From contig NC_084896.1 of the NCBI RefSeq assembly GCF_958979055.1, positions 1,426,001 to 1,490,000 of the forward strand: 64,000 nucleotides of DNA, in the 5' to 3' direction. The translations under genes and the position numbers were made by a program. Every line of letters begins with the position of its first letter. Position 1 is the first letter of the stretch. The notes below the pieces were generated by a model. That model was not told where the DNA came from. It searched no databases and saw only the letters and a list, made by a program, of their open reading frames with translations. Source of the stretch: Alnus glutinosa (taxonomy: Eukaryota > Streptophyta > Magnoliopsida > Fagales > Betulaceae). Shown piece by piece: positions 1 to 11,873 of this stretch.

Positions 1-632
1 TTAGAAGACGGCAAGAAAAGGAGTTTCAATTGATTGCGGTAGTGCTTCACAACAACACACTGCTACTGTTAATGCCAATAACACTGATGCAACTATTAGC
101 AACCAACAATTCAATCTCCCAGCACCAACTACTTCAAAAGTTCAAAGAAATGTGGGTATTTATCTGTTATTTTATTTTAATTTTTTTTTAAAATGTATTC
201 TTGTCTTGGCACTAACAACCTTATTAAGCCCTTACACTAAACTTAAGGTAGCAAAATACTGTGGGATTTAGAGTACCAAGCTGGACCAGACAACCTCCAG
301 CATTTAGGAGAGTATATAGCAAAATCAAGGCCATGATGCGCAGTGTTCCTATTAATCCTTAACATAGTGTAGTGATTGACCTAACTGCCAATAGTACTGT
401 TGGAGCAAAAGGAAGAGGAAGATCGAGGGAGAGATGTTGCGGGTACTGGTAAAAGGGCTACAACCTGTTGCTAAAGATGGTACATCAGGGACATCCTCAA
501 TAGCGGTCAAAGAGAAATCCAAAAGACAAAAAAAAAAAAAAGAGAAAAAAAAAATTATACCTACTGTGAAAAAAAGAATACAAATTATGGAGTCAAAGAT
601 GAAAAAGAGAAAGTCAGATCGAAAGTGTTGAC
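1..632 (+). mobile_element. MULE transposase 3' remnant (block A)
   Basis: Bases 5 to about 150 read as the tail exon of a Mutator-like transposase, just after an AG acceptor. The full context is visible in block B, where the preceding exon with the zinc knuckle is present (24,390-24,670). Further down, around 400-450, a short Gly/Arg-rich stretch (GRGRSRERC) resembles the basic tails of MULE proteins. The rest is A-rich and interrupted. It is a dead transposon tail and gives no intact protein. Confidence 0.6.
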
Positions 633-1190
633 GTTCCCTAACTATTAACACTCCTTAATTTTGAAAGCTGACTTCAGAAACTGACAATTAATTTAGTAAA
701 CTAGTAAACAATTCATGCCCAAACAAATTGAAAGAAGAAATATTGGTATTGGACCTCGCTCTTTTTATTTATTTTTTATTCTTTAATTGGCCTTTGCATA
801 TATATATATATATATTGATCTTTTTCACCAAGTTGGCAACAACTAGCCGGTCGGTAGCCCTCTAGAGTTCTCAAAGCTTAATATATTTCTTTCAATTTAT
901 GTTTATATATATAGGAATTTAAAAAAGTTGAAGCAGGGTGATGTGCTAAATAGTGGAGATCAATCAATATATAATAGACTAATAAACTAGGAATTAAGTA
1001 AATAAACAAACCAAAAAAAAAAAAAAAAAAGGTTTGATTTTTATACATATAACACTAGCATTAATTAAGTTGATATGATAAGTTTATATTATTGGGGTTA
1101 ATTACTTTCTAATTTGAGGGATAAACAAATATATATCAAACTAAATTTAAGGAAAACATACCCTCTATAATTATTTACTGACTAAAGAGC
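633..1190. other. AT-rich defensin D1 upstream region
   Basis: No gene is visible. The part from about 937 onward is homologous to 22,411-22,860 upstream of defensin D3, so it belongs to the duplicated defensin unit. It contains (AT)n runs and a poly-A run. Confidence 0.6.
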
Positions 1191-1240
1191 AACATTTTCT
1201 TCTCCCACTGCACGCCATCCTCTATATATAAAGAAAATCT
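1191..1240 (+). promoter_or_regulatory. Defensin D1 proximal promoter (TATA)
   Basis: A TATA box (ctatatataaag, about 1222) lies about 100 bp before the ATG. It sits in a block (CTTCTCCCACTGCA, then TCCTCTATA) shared by all five defensin copies in the window, followed by a pyrimidine-rich leader. Confidence 0.6.
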
Positions 1241-1325
1241 CTCTCGTTTCTTCTACTATCCATTTCTCTTTCTCTCTGAAAAGTGGGATGCTTCAATAAC
1301 TTCTACACTCTAATTGGAAGAGAAA

Positions 1326-1705
1326 ATGTCAGTTTCTTCATTTATTGGAGTTTTGGTAATCTTTGCTCTGGTCTTTGTTTTTGTTTCGCCTACTTTGCCT
1401 TTGTATCGGCCGACTCCTCTTCCTGCTGGTAAATGTTTTTTTTTTCTATAGTATGAATATATTGGCCTTCTAATCTCATTTTTCCTTTTTCTTTTCACTT
1501 CATTTTTATGTGATAATATATAGTCATCAATAGTCAACCATGTGAAAGTTTAAGCAAAACTTGGCACGGGAGATGTAGGAGCACAAGAAACTGTGATAGG
1601 CATTGCAGGAATCAGGAGAAGGCAGATAATGGGGCATGTCAGGGGTTTTGGCATAAAAAATGCTATTGCTATACATCGGAAATGTGCCTGAATACAAGAC
1701 GATGA
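1326..1705 (+). CDS. Plant defensin D1 (block A), two exons
   Basis: The gene encodes a secreted cysteine-stabilised alpha-beta peptide of the plant defensin (gamma-thionin) family. Exon 1 is 1326-1428 and exon 2 is 1524-1705, joined by a phase-1 GT-AG intron of 95 bp, giving 94 residues. Residues 1-24 form a hydrophobic signal peptide (FIGVLVIFALVFVFV core). The mature part has the eight cysteines in defensin order: C-x10-C-x5-C-x3-C-x10-C-x7-C-x1-C, then a last cysteine after five residues (CYCYTSEMC). The usual last spacing is three, as in D2 and D3, so D1 carries a two-residue insertion in the final loop. The start codon follows an A-rich context after the conserved TATA block. Family knowledge suggests antifungal or signalling activity in the apoplast, but no target can be read from sequence. 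The block B copy differs at one residue (Gln here, His there, after the fifth cysteine). Confidence 0.85.
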
Positions 1706-1758
1706 AAACGCATCGAAAGGTGTAAAAAGACTCCTTTAACAGTAGTTGTTGCAACTGA

Positions 1759-2080
1759 TGTTAGAGAATATACTCTCCGTATACCGGGGATTTGGTTTGA
1801 GAAATATATTGTAATTATAATCAATCAAATCTAATTGATTTGATTGATTTATTTGTAGCAGATTTGATGGTAATTAATCAAATCAAATTGATTGATTATC
1901 ATACTTATCTACCCAAACTCTGCTATAAATAAGAGTTTATTGTATTGTGAAATAAGAGTAAAATGTAGCTTTTGGGGCTTTTTCCTGTGAACGTAGATTA
2001 TAGACAGAACCACATAAAATATCTTGTCTCTTTTCTATTATTTTGCTTTATTTTATTTTAGCTTTATGTTTTCTTTCGAC
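1759..2080 (+). mobile_element. Solo LTR, copia-like fossil (block A)
   Basis: The segment starts TGTTAGAGAATATA, includes a TATA-like CTATAAATAAGAG stretch, and has a 3' part matching the LTR at 39,585-39,910 (opposite strand). The D3-derived tail at about 23,780 lacks it, so it is an insertion. The right end is approximate and I could not define a clean target duplication. No internal region remains. Confidence 0.6.
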
Positions 2081-4416
2081 TGGCATAATAAATGACAATG
2101 TAATCGATGAATAAACTATGGATACACAATACAATTTTTCATCTCTACCATCTTATCGTCAGGCTATCTAATCCCTTTGAGTGTTGCAAAATCTTCACTA
2201 AAACGCATATTAAGGATGGATGTTTCAAGTTGGTTATCCGATGTGATAAGTTAAACTACTTAAAAATCATTTGGATAAAACTAAACAAGCCAAATTAATT
2301 TCTCCTTGTTGAAGGTAGCAAATGTTCTGAACTAAAACATGCAACACAAAGTCATAATCCAAAATTCACCTGATTAAAATGATTGTTATATTCATGAAGT
2401 TGCATATGTATAACAGTATAATAAAGCTCTACACAGTAATGATGAGAATTTTTCATGCTTTGAGCTTTTCACAATGACCGCAGTCATAGTATCGATCATC
2501 CATATTGGGAATTACAAAATACAGTAATTTCTTAAAATAAATAGTTCCACCCAACATCTTTCTCATAGCTCTTAAATCCTACTTTGAAAGTTGGACAAAC
2601 TTTATCTTAATCTTTTCATTGTAATGCTTGATATAACTCATATGTAAGCCCCAAAACACTCTTCTTCAAGTGTTAATTGAAAGAAAAATCAACATTATGG
2701 AACAAATTAATTAGTAAATTTGTATGAGATAACTCATATTAACTTCTCTTTACTCAAAACATATATAAATTAAACATATATCTTCCACAATACCTCCAAT
2801 CAGATCAATGACATAAGAAAACATGTGAATAAGACTAACAAGTGCTCCATAATGAGAACTCCAATGTATATATTCAGGCAAAATGCAGACTCCCAATTCT
2901 TGCACTGCAAATCATAGCCCTTCAACACAAATATTGAACATCTCCCTGACCACGTTTTGCTTCTACGTTCACAATTTTTAGAGAACACTCCAGTTGCCAT
3001 CGCTGCATCATGCATGGGAAGAAGTCAATTTCAAAACATTCTAACTTTTTGTTTTTTATTTTTTATACCACATCAATAATTTTTTATTATTATTCAAAAA
3101 AAAAAAAAAAAAAAAAAACCTCACTACAAAACAAAGTTTTTTTTTACTTTTCTATACAAATTATTTCTACTTAATTTATATTGATCACATCAATCATTTC
3201 TTATTGCCATTCAAAAACAATATCCACCTCAAAAACCTTTACCAAACACACTCAATATGCATATATATAGGCCTCTAAGTGCATGCATGTAGGCAAATGA
3301 AAACATATACGAGTTACAGTTTTTTAGAAATCAGTAAACGATCGAAATAGATTGGGTTGGTTTTTAGAGGAAACCTGAATCACTTTTCAAACCCAGGTTT
3401 AATAATTATTTTATTAAATTTCCCGGTCTTTAAATGGACACTTACAATAAGATAAGATAGAAAAAATACCCAATTCATGATAAACTTAGTAAAACCAATC
3501 TTAATCTTAATTGATAACTAATAATCCTTAATTATTAACTAAAATTCTACTTCAATACAAATTATAATCCATTCCTAATAAGTTGTATGAACTTCATAAC
3601 AAAACATGCTCTGTAACAATTCGAGAATTATGTGATGTTAGGTTGAATGATTATGCATGAAAATATATGATAATAAATAGATTTGCATGTCTTAACCATG
3701 CTTAATTAAGCTCCATAAGAACGCTAGTTAGCTAGCTGTTTTATAGCATAAGATGAATTACTCTAATATAATTAATCAAGTGTTTTAGCCAATGAACTCT
3801 AACCCAAACATTCATTCCTTTTTATTAACCAATGAATTATATCAAAGTGTCTGGATCTGAGTCTCATGAGAAAAAGTTTGAAGCTATATATATTAATTCA
3901 CGCCAATAATAGTAGAAAAATATAAATAAATCTATAGAGGTACCTAGCTAGTATCTTGATGGTTCATTTGATTAATGACTAATTAATTAACAATAGACTA
4001 TTCTAGAGTTTTCTCCAGTGGTTTAATTTGGCCTCTAAACCAACAAAGAGGCACCTAGCTCTTTGTTCTTGTGACACTAATTGTTACATTTTTCTTCTCA
4101 ATTTTTGGAGAGATCAATAATAGACTAATTAATAATATAGGTTTCTTGAAAATCCTGAAAAAGATAGTCTTTGTTATGCACAAGGACATGAATAAACTAG
4201 AACGTACATTTTCTCTTCATTAATTAATTTTCTTGTCTGCTTCATATTATATTAATTTCTTAAACAAGAGAAAAACTCTCCAATGTGTGTGATAACTATT
4301 TGTTTTTCAAATAAAAAATACAATTGCTTTATCATCACACGAAAGATCAATAAGCATTAAAATCAATAAACTATATATAACCTCTCATTAACACGGAAAG
4401 CAACTACTTTTAAAAA
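2081..4416. other. Gene-free AT-rich DNA between D1 and the MITE
   Basis: The sequence is about 2.3 kb, roughly 70-75% AT, and collinear with 26,985-29,330 in block B. The first 160 bp recur at 23,785-23,955. I see no open frame with family resemblance and no RNA gene. Confidence 0.6.
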
Positions 4417-4699
4417 AAGGTACTCAAATTTTTAAAAACGTCAATTTAAAATATTCATCTTTCAATTTTTTTCAATTTTTCAACTCCCTATTAAAATTTT
4501 CCGTTAAATCATGTCAAAATTTATAAAAATACCCCTCATTTTTTTTAGCAAAAATAAAAATAAAAATTGCTAGTATTTAAGTGTTGGAAATTTTGATAGG
4601 ATTTAACAAAAAATTCTAACGGATAGTTAAAATTAAAAAAAAATTAAAAATTGAAAGATGAATACCCTAAATTGACACTTTTTAAAGTTTAGGTACCTT
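4417..4699. mobile_element. Foldback MITE, about 283 bp (block A)
   Basis: The element has long imperfect terminal inverted repeats of about 55 bp. The left end AAGGTACTCAAATTTTTAAA pairs with the right end ...TTTAAAGTTTAGGTACCTT, and both arms continue through a TTCATCTTTCAATTTTT block. The interior is AT-rich with no coding capacity. The long arms suggest a Mutator-type MITE. The same insertion is at 29,331-29,611, so it predates the block duplication. Confidence 0.65.
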
Positions 4700-4898
4700 C
4701 TTTCAAAAACGATGAAAGATCAGGAGTTATAAGTGAAGTTTTTTCAATAAATTGTTATGAAATTAATTAGGCCTAGGTTTGATTTTTAACGGGCGCTCAA
4801 ATTTAAAAAGTATTAATTTCATGCCTGAAAGATTTAAATATATATATACTTGTTTACTCGCTAGTTGCTATACATCTGAGAACATGCAACTGGTTTCC

Positions 4899-4945
4899 TT
4901 TCTTTCTTCTCCCACTGCAATCCTCTATATAAAGAAAATATCTCA
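4899..4945 (+). promoter_or_regulatory. Defensin D2 proximal promoter (block A)
   Basis: The shared CTTCTCCCACTGCA block and a TATA box (tctatataaag, about 4924) lie about 90 bp before the D2 ATG. Confidence 0.6.
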
Positions 4946-5017
4946 CGTTCATATATATATAGCTTCTTATACTATCTCTTTCTTTTTCTTATTTCAGACT
5001 TGTAATTGGAAGAGAAA

Positions 5018-8000
5018 ATGGCAATTTCTTCCTTTTCTTCCAGGGCTTTTTTTGGAGTTTTGGTGTTCTTTGCTCTAGTCTCTGCTATTGTTTCATCTGC
5101 TTCGGTTAAGTATCTAAGTGATCGTGCTCCACCTCCTGGTAAATGTTTATTTTCATTTTACTTGTATGGAGATGGGTTGTATACAGGTTTTGATTGGTCA
5201 TAAACGACATAATTTTGTGACACTTACACAATAAACATCATAAAAAATTTAATGTCGTTTTCAGTGTAAACGTCGCGAACCCATTTACGTCGTTTCACAC
5301 TAAACGACATCTTTTTGTGCTCACAAAAAAATGGGTTATTTACATTGAAAACAACATTAACTATTTTTAATGTCGTTTACTGTGACGACCCGTTTTTTTT
5401 TTTTTTTATTATTATTATTTTTTTTTTTCTCGAAAGCATACAAACGGATCTTCACAGTGGCACGACTACATGTCGCTCAGCCAACATATGACACATGTCC
5501 CATAACATGCATCTGATAATCAGAGTTACATTTAATAGCGGAATATAGTAATCAATGTGCAGCGGAACACATATCATAAGCGGAAATACATCTAATATAC
5601 AATAGTTAATTACAACAAGAGCCATTTACAAGTCTAACTATTTAAGGCATTATATAACATATTACACTAATTACTTTCTAAAATATAGGCTCAACAAATA
5701 CATGTGCCATATAGGACACGAGCCATGGATAAAATACCCAAAATGCGGACTACCCATGAGTCCGTGACTTATGACTATCGCGATGTGCTCCAATCATAGT
5801 ATCCCACACGCTAGGTGGACGAGTCAATATCTATATCCGCAAAACCTGCAACCAAAGCATCAATGTCTGCACGGTTGCGGGGGTTGCCGCATCCGTACAG
5901 GTGGAATTATGAGCCCACCGCCTTAGCATAAATAAGATACACTAAGACCTCAGAGGTATACTATTCACTGAGTTTTCGCAAAGAACCAACTTTTCATTTT
6001 TAGTCGTGCGAACACTATAACAGCTACCAATTTTATAAACTTTTGTTTGGAAAATCCTCATAGCTGATATAGCAAACACCGACTAATAGAAAACATTTAA
6101 ATACTGTGGGTAGCTAGTATTATACAAAAAGATTCGTTATAGAACACAATGACATTTAATCATGCAACCATCCGATACCAATATACATAAGCTCTTTTTC
6201 TATCAAGACTTTTATGCATACTAATACGTCTAGCAAAACTACATTTAAATCATGCAACCATCCGGTACCAATATACATAAATTCTTTTTCTATCAAGACT
6301 TTTATGCATATTAATACGTCTAGCAAAACTACAATATACTTATCATGAAAACATCACACAATTTAAACAATGCTATGCATGCTCATGATAGTCTTTTTGT
6401 TCATTATGAGCCTCACGCTCTCTTCATTATTATGAGCCTCACGCTCTCTTCTTTATTATGAGCCTCACGCTCTCTTCATTATTATGAGCCTCACGCTCTC
6501 TTCATTATTATGAGCCTCACGCTCTCTTCTTTATTATGAGCCTCACGCTCTCTTCTTTATTATGGGCCTCATGCTTTATGCTTTACAATTCTAACTCTAT
6601 ACTCCTATTCTTTGCAAATCATGCTTTCTTCAAATACCATGAACCAATCAACATGAAATTTTCATTATTCTTCTTTGCATAATTAAATCCCAACTACAAT
6701 ACACTTTCAAATACTTCAATCAATTCAAAACCTTTCATTCATGCATCATTTCATAACATCATTGATATTTCAACATAATTGAAACTACTTGAAACATCCA
6801 AAACATACATGTTAACATATCGTTGGTTCAATAGAAAATCATCTATCATTTGCATTTCTATAAAATACGAAAAATATCTTTTCTCAGTGAGTAGAATACT
6901 CACTTGGCTGCGCGGATATTAAGCACTAGGTCTCCTAGACACCACCATGCAATGCATTACTGTAAAAACAATACATTGCACATTATTGACAACTTCTAAT
7001 ATTGGACTCATATTTAGCTCCAAAATTGCTCAAGAGCTAACCCATGGAAAACCCATAGTATTTTAAGGGTTCCAAACGCCTACCCATAAATCCTAAACAC
7101 TAATTAAAACTCAAACAATATTAATCCAAAGTATTCACTAAGGGTTAGATATTAACATCACTATTTAATTATTTACCCATAAAAATATATTAATTGCTAA
7201 CCCATAATTAATTCCACTAACCCATACATTATTTTCACTAACACTTTTATAATAATATTAACCCTAAAATTATATTCACTAATCTCTAGATTATTTTTCA
7301 CAAACATTTTCTCGATATCATTAACTCTAATATTATTTCATAAATATTTTTACCTCAATTACTAACATATTAACACAATTTAATCATCTAGATTTTTAAT
7401 CACTTAAAAACCCCAAATTAGTTTAACCTAACAAATTAGAGTCTCTAAACTTTAAATCATAATTTATAAACACTACCTCAAACACGATATTATTAACCCA
7501 ATAGCTTTTACTAAGGGTTAATCACAATAAATAGCATTTTAACAAAATACCCGAAAACTAATGTCTATAGAAAACTTACCAAAAATTCGCCAAGCAAAGA
7601 CCAAATGCTCGGGAAGCTCCTAGCAACTCCAAACTACCCAAAATCTAGAGAAAACGCCAAGTTAAACTCATCTCTATAAGATTTATAAAAAATCTCCAAA
7701 AATGCTAGTTTAGCGATTTACCTCAAAACGATCGGTAGAAACGTAGATCGAGCTTCGTAGATCACGTTACCGAAGTCGGATCGAAGATCGGACCGTTGGA
7801 TCTTCGTAGATCAAGGATTTTCTATAAAAATCCATAAGAGAAAAATAAGGAGGAGAGGCACTGCCTCTCCGAAAAAAAATAGAAGAGGCCAAAAGGCCTT
7901 TTCTTCGGAAAACAAGGCGCAGTGCGCCTTGTTGTTCATTATTATTTTTTTTTTTGTCTGGAAGGGCCAAGTGGCCCTTCCTTTAAGTGAAGGTGGGGCG

Positions 8001-11000
8001 CAGGTGGCGCCCCACACTTCATTTATTTATATATATATTAATTTTACTTTTAACTTTTCTTTTTCTTTTAATTTTATTTAATTTTATTTCTTTTTGTTAT
8101 TTCATTTTCTTTTCTTATTTAATTTTATTAATTAATTTCTTTTATGTTAATTTTTCATTTCTACTTTATTTTCGATTATTTCAATTTTCTATTTTATTTG
8201 GACTTTAAAAATATTACTTTTTACATTTTAATAATACTAAAATTATTTTAACTATTCATTTACTCAAATTTTATACTCTAAATATTAAATAATGTCCCGG
8301 ACATTACATTCCTCCCTCCTTATAAAAATTTCGTCCTCGAAATTTGGACATTAAATCGTTTTGTGCACATACGAGCATGCATTCTATATTAGAACACTCA
8401 TGCAAGTCTGCGTTTTACTTGAAATATTCATGAGAAAGTGGTAAGATACAACAATCATACCCGGATTTATTCGCTAAAATGGGGATTACTTCCACATTTA
8501 ACGATCGATCACACATGTGGCTTCCTCAACATTACGATTTCACCACAAGGTTCTCACTAACGAAATGATTTTAGTGTTTTCTTACCCACCATTACTCGTT
8601 TTGCACCTTTTCATAGGTCAATTTCCGTTGAATATGAAGAAGTTCATCACAAGTAGAGGGCGTAAACACACTCGCAATCGAGAAATACGGGAAAATGTCA
8701 TGAATGTCCGCCAAAACGAGGAGACATTATGACCGATTACATGACGAACCCACATTTAACACTAGGGACAACTCAATATATCCAGAATTGAGCATATTCA
8801 TATCCGCAAAGCGTTACATGTTTCGCATTGGCATCACCTTGCATTTCACCAGATCACCAATTTGAATCACATATTTGCGGCGATGCTTATCCACATAGCG
8901 TACCATCACTATGTAGTGAATATTCACTTTGAACGAGTGCAATTTTCCCTAGAATCATGTACCACTTCCAAGCTCACTGATTGTCTCACGCCAACTTCAT
9001 GCCAAATGAAATGGCGTTCCACGCTCACGTCTATACGATTTTACGTGCGATATAATGTCAATAGTTGTAAACCAGCATAACTAGTAGTCGCAACCAATGA
9101 CGGTGTCCTAACCAACTCTATGGATTCCCACACGCATAACTTAGGCGTATCCTCAAGTGTATAAATAAATCTGTCGAATCAGTCGTCCGCATACAAAGGG
9201 TACGTTGAGCTAACATTCCACATACACGTAGAGTAAATCCCGCCATCACGAGATTTCCACTTAGTGCTTTAGCTGTGACAGTAGCTTAAGTTGCACATAA
9301 GGACGTATTGCCATCAAAATCTCCAAACACAAGAAGCCATCAACATTACCCTATAATTAAGTCTCTCAACGTGGGAACACATTGAGACTTGAGTGATAAG
9401 TGTGGGTTTCACACACTTCACCATAGAGGTAGTTCTAACACGTTATTAAGGCTTAAACAACTACTGCTAACTCCAAATCATGAGTAGGACTGTGCTCCTC
9501 ATGGTCTACAGTCGCCTAGAAGCATAGGCTACATCCCAATCCTAATCGCGCTACACATGTGCCAAGCCACATACCCAACAATTTCCATGGGTAGTTTAAG
9601 CACAGGTGCAATTGTGTGTGTTCTTGTTCTAACGTGTTGACTACGAATTCATTCTTGCTCCTAACGTGAGCCAAGAATGGCGCTCCATCAATCCAAAACT
9701 CGCATCACCAAAAACTCGTAGTGGTCATACCATATATGGTTCACTGACTTTAGCACATTACCTTTTGCACCCAAAAGTCAATGGCATTATGGAAGAAAGT
9801 CAATTCTCAAGGATACCGAGGCTCCTTAGAGTTGACTGAACAAGTTGTCAATTCTCAATAAGGAATACTCATCTTGGATCGCCACGAGGCTTAGCACACG
9901 ATAACCTATGCAACCTCCCATAGACTCGCGACTAAAGTGGAAACATCTGCATTATCCGAATGTTCTCAACTTGAACTCGATATGAGCTTGGCTTAGGCAT
10001 AAGCCAGACACACAAGTGTATATTCTCAGACATCCATCATTGTCGAAGGTTGGAGAGAGATAGCGGAGTAACTCGCAAACGAGACCCACAAAGTTCGGAC
10101 TCTATATACAATAGGGTAAGAGCACAACTACCCACTCGTGATTGTCTACGTTCACTTCTACTCTTTGATTGTTAATCCATTCCAAATTGACACCAAATCC
10201 CTAACGAGTCAATATTATAGTTCAACATGATAAGTTTTATGGTCTAGCATGTTGAACACCAAAATTCTATATACATGGCATTAAAACTCAACATATTACA
10301 TGTTGAAGCTAAATAAGCCAATATTGGAACTCTACACGCATAACACTCTTAGCTTTACTGGCAGAGTCTTTTCTCTAGTACCGATGACACACTTATCCAC
10401 ACGCTCCCTATAAGCGAAGGCGTCATCATTATGAATGGTCACGCATAAGTTCTAATCTAAGGGTTCAACGCTCAATTTGCATAGCTTACAAGTGCAATTG
10501 AGACCAGGGTGGACAATTTAACATATCAAACTAAATGAGTTAGACACCGTAACTCCTCATATCAAACACTATAGCTAACATTGTCACCACCCATATAATG
10601 CTAAGGCAATGACCTCCATGTTTACTGTGGACAAATGCGTCACCAATAGAAATGGTCACGCACGATGATTTTAAAGGTTTGAAGCCCATTATGCATGTAA
10701 CCATGCATACTGAGACATACGAATGGATACAACTCGAATAAGCCAAATGCATACAATGCTACAACATAAAGATATAAATCATGTGGCAGCATTAGTAGCA
10801 TTTGCGGTGGTTGGACGGACTTCAACATTGCTCGGTGTAAGTGTGTACACTATACTTGAGCAAACTGTCTCCGCTTGAAGTTGCTCGCTAAAGATACTTG
10901 AATTTGGCGGCAACAAGTTGGTGACCTCACGTGGCATGGTCTCCTCAACTATATTTACAATGTGCCTTAGATCTTCTACGACATACACTCGAGTGTAGCT

Positions 11001-11842
11001 CCCCACACACTACAGTGGGCAACGCTAGAGCTGCTTTGAGTCAAAGCGGCTAACGAGGGACATAGCTTTACGAGGTGACCAAGTCTACCACATCGAAAGC
11101 AAACCCGTGATTCTACATGACACATACACCAAAGTGTGGCTTCCACAACTGGTGCACCGTGTGACACCAAAGCGGCTCGCAAAGGCATCCTCTTCTCCAA
11201 GGAACTTAGAGCCACAACCAATAGGTTGCTTCTTTGGCGGGAGGAAGCATGAGCTCCCAATGACATTGACCATTTTCTACTCAAATGATTCGTGGTCGAA
11301 GGTTCGGCAATAAAGGATACCTAAAACCACTACTAACAAACAGTTTCCTAGACAAAGGGGGAGGAGGTAGAGGCACCTAAAATCACTTCCACCTCAATCA
11401 CTCACTGAGGAATCCTCTTCCTCATTGCGTATTGATATTGCTTGTCAAGACGGCATGACTTGTCTGTACAATGAAATGCCACATAGACAATGCTGCATAA
11501 AGAAGATTACATGCATCATGATACCCATGCAATGCACCTAAGAAGCTTATTCTAAACCGTTTCCCGTCTAAGCGATATACTCTACAAAATCACATTGAAG
11601 TTAATCTATGATGTGAAAGTGATAGGTAAACTAACTATACGTAAATTAAATAATATGCATCACAAAATTCATGTAATCCATATGGAGTATTATATTTTAA
11701 TTTCCTATCTTTGTTGAAGCTTTTAAAATTTCCTAAGGCTCTTTTGTTATTATAGATTCTGACACAACCCTAAGTTTCCGCTTTCCGCTTTTCTAACAAA
11801 CCCTAGGACTAACTGCTCTGATACCATTTTCTGTGACGACCC

Positions 11843-11873
<31 letters not shown>

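Larger units (their letters stand above)
5381..8308 (-). repeat. 3' LTR (element orientation)
   Basis: The LTR has terminal TGTGACGACCCG...GGACATTACA as read on the plus strand. It carries the 26-bp minisatellite and the five-hairpin cluster described separately. Confidence 0.9.

Noticed and set aside
434-631. Lys-rich open frame of 65 codons (also at 25,352)
   Set aside because: It is a translation of poly-A-rich low-complexity DNA in the MULE tail, with no domain.
6402-6572. Regular 26-bp repeats as a CRISPR-like array
   Set aside because: The units abut with no unique spacers, lie inside an LTR of a plant element, and are a minisatellite.
7767-8208. Open frames in the LTR
   Set aside because: They run through hairpins and poly-pyrimidine DNA, are not similar to any protein I know, and repeat only because the LTR repeats.
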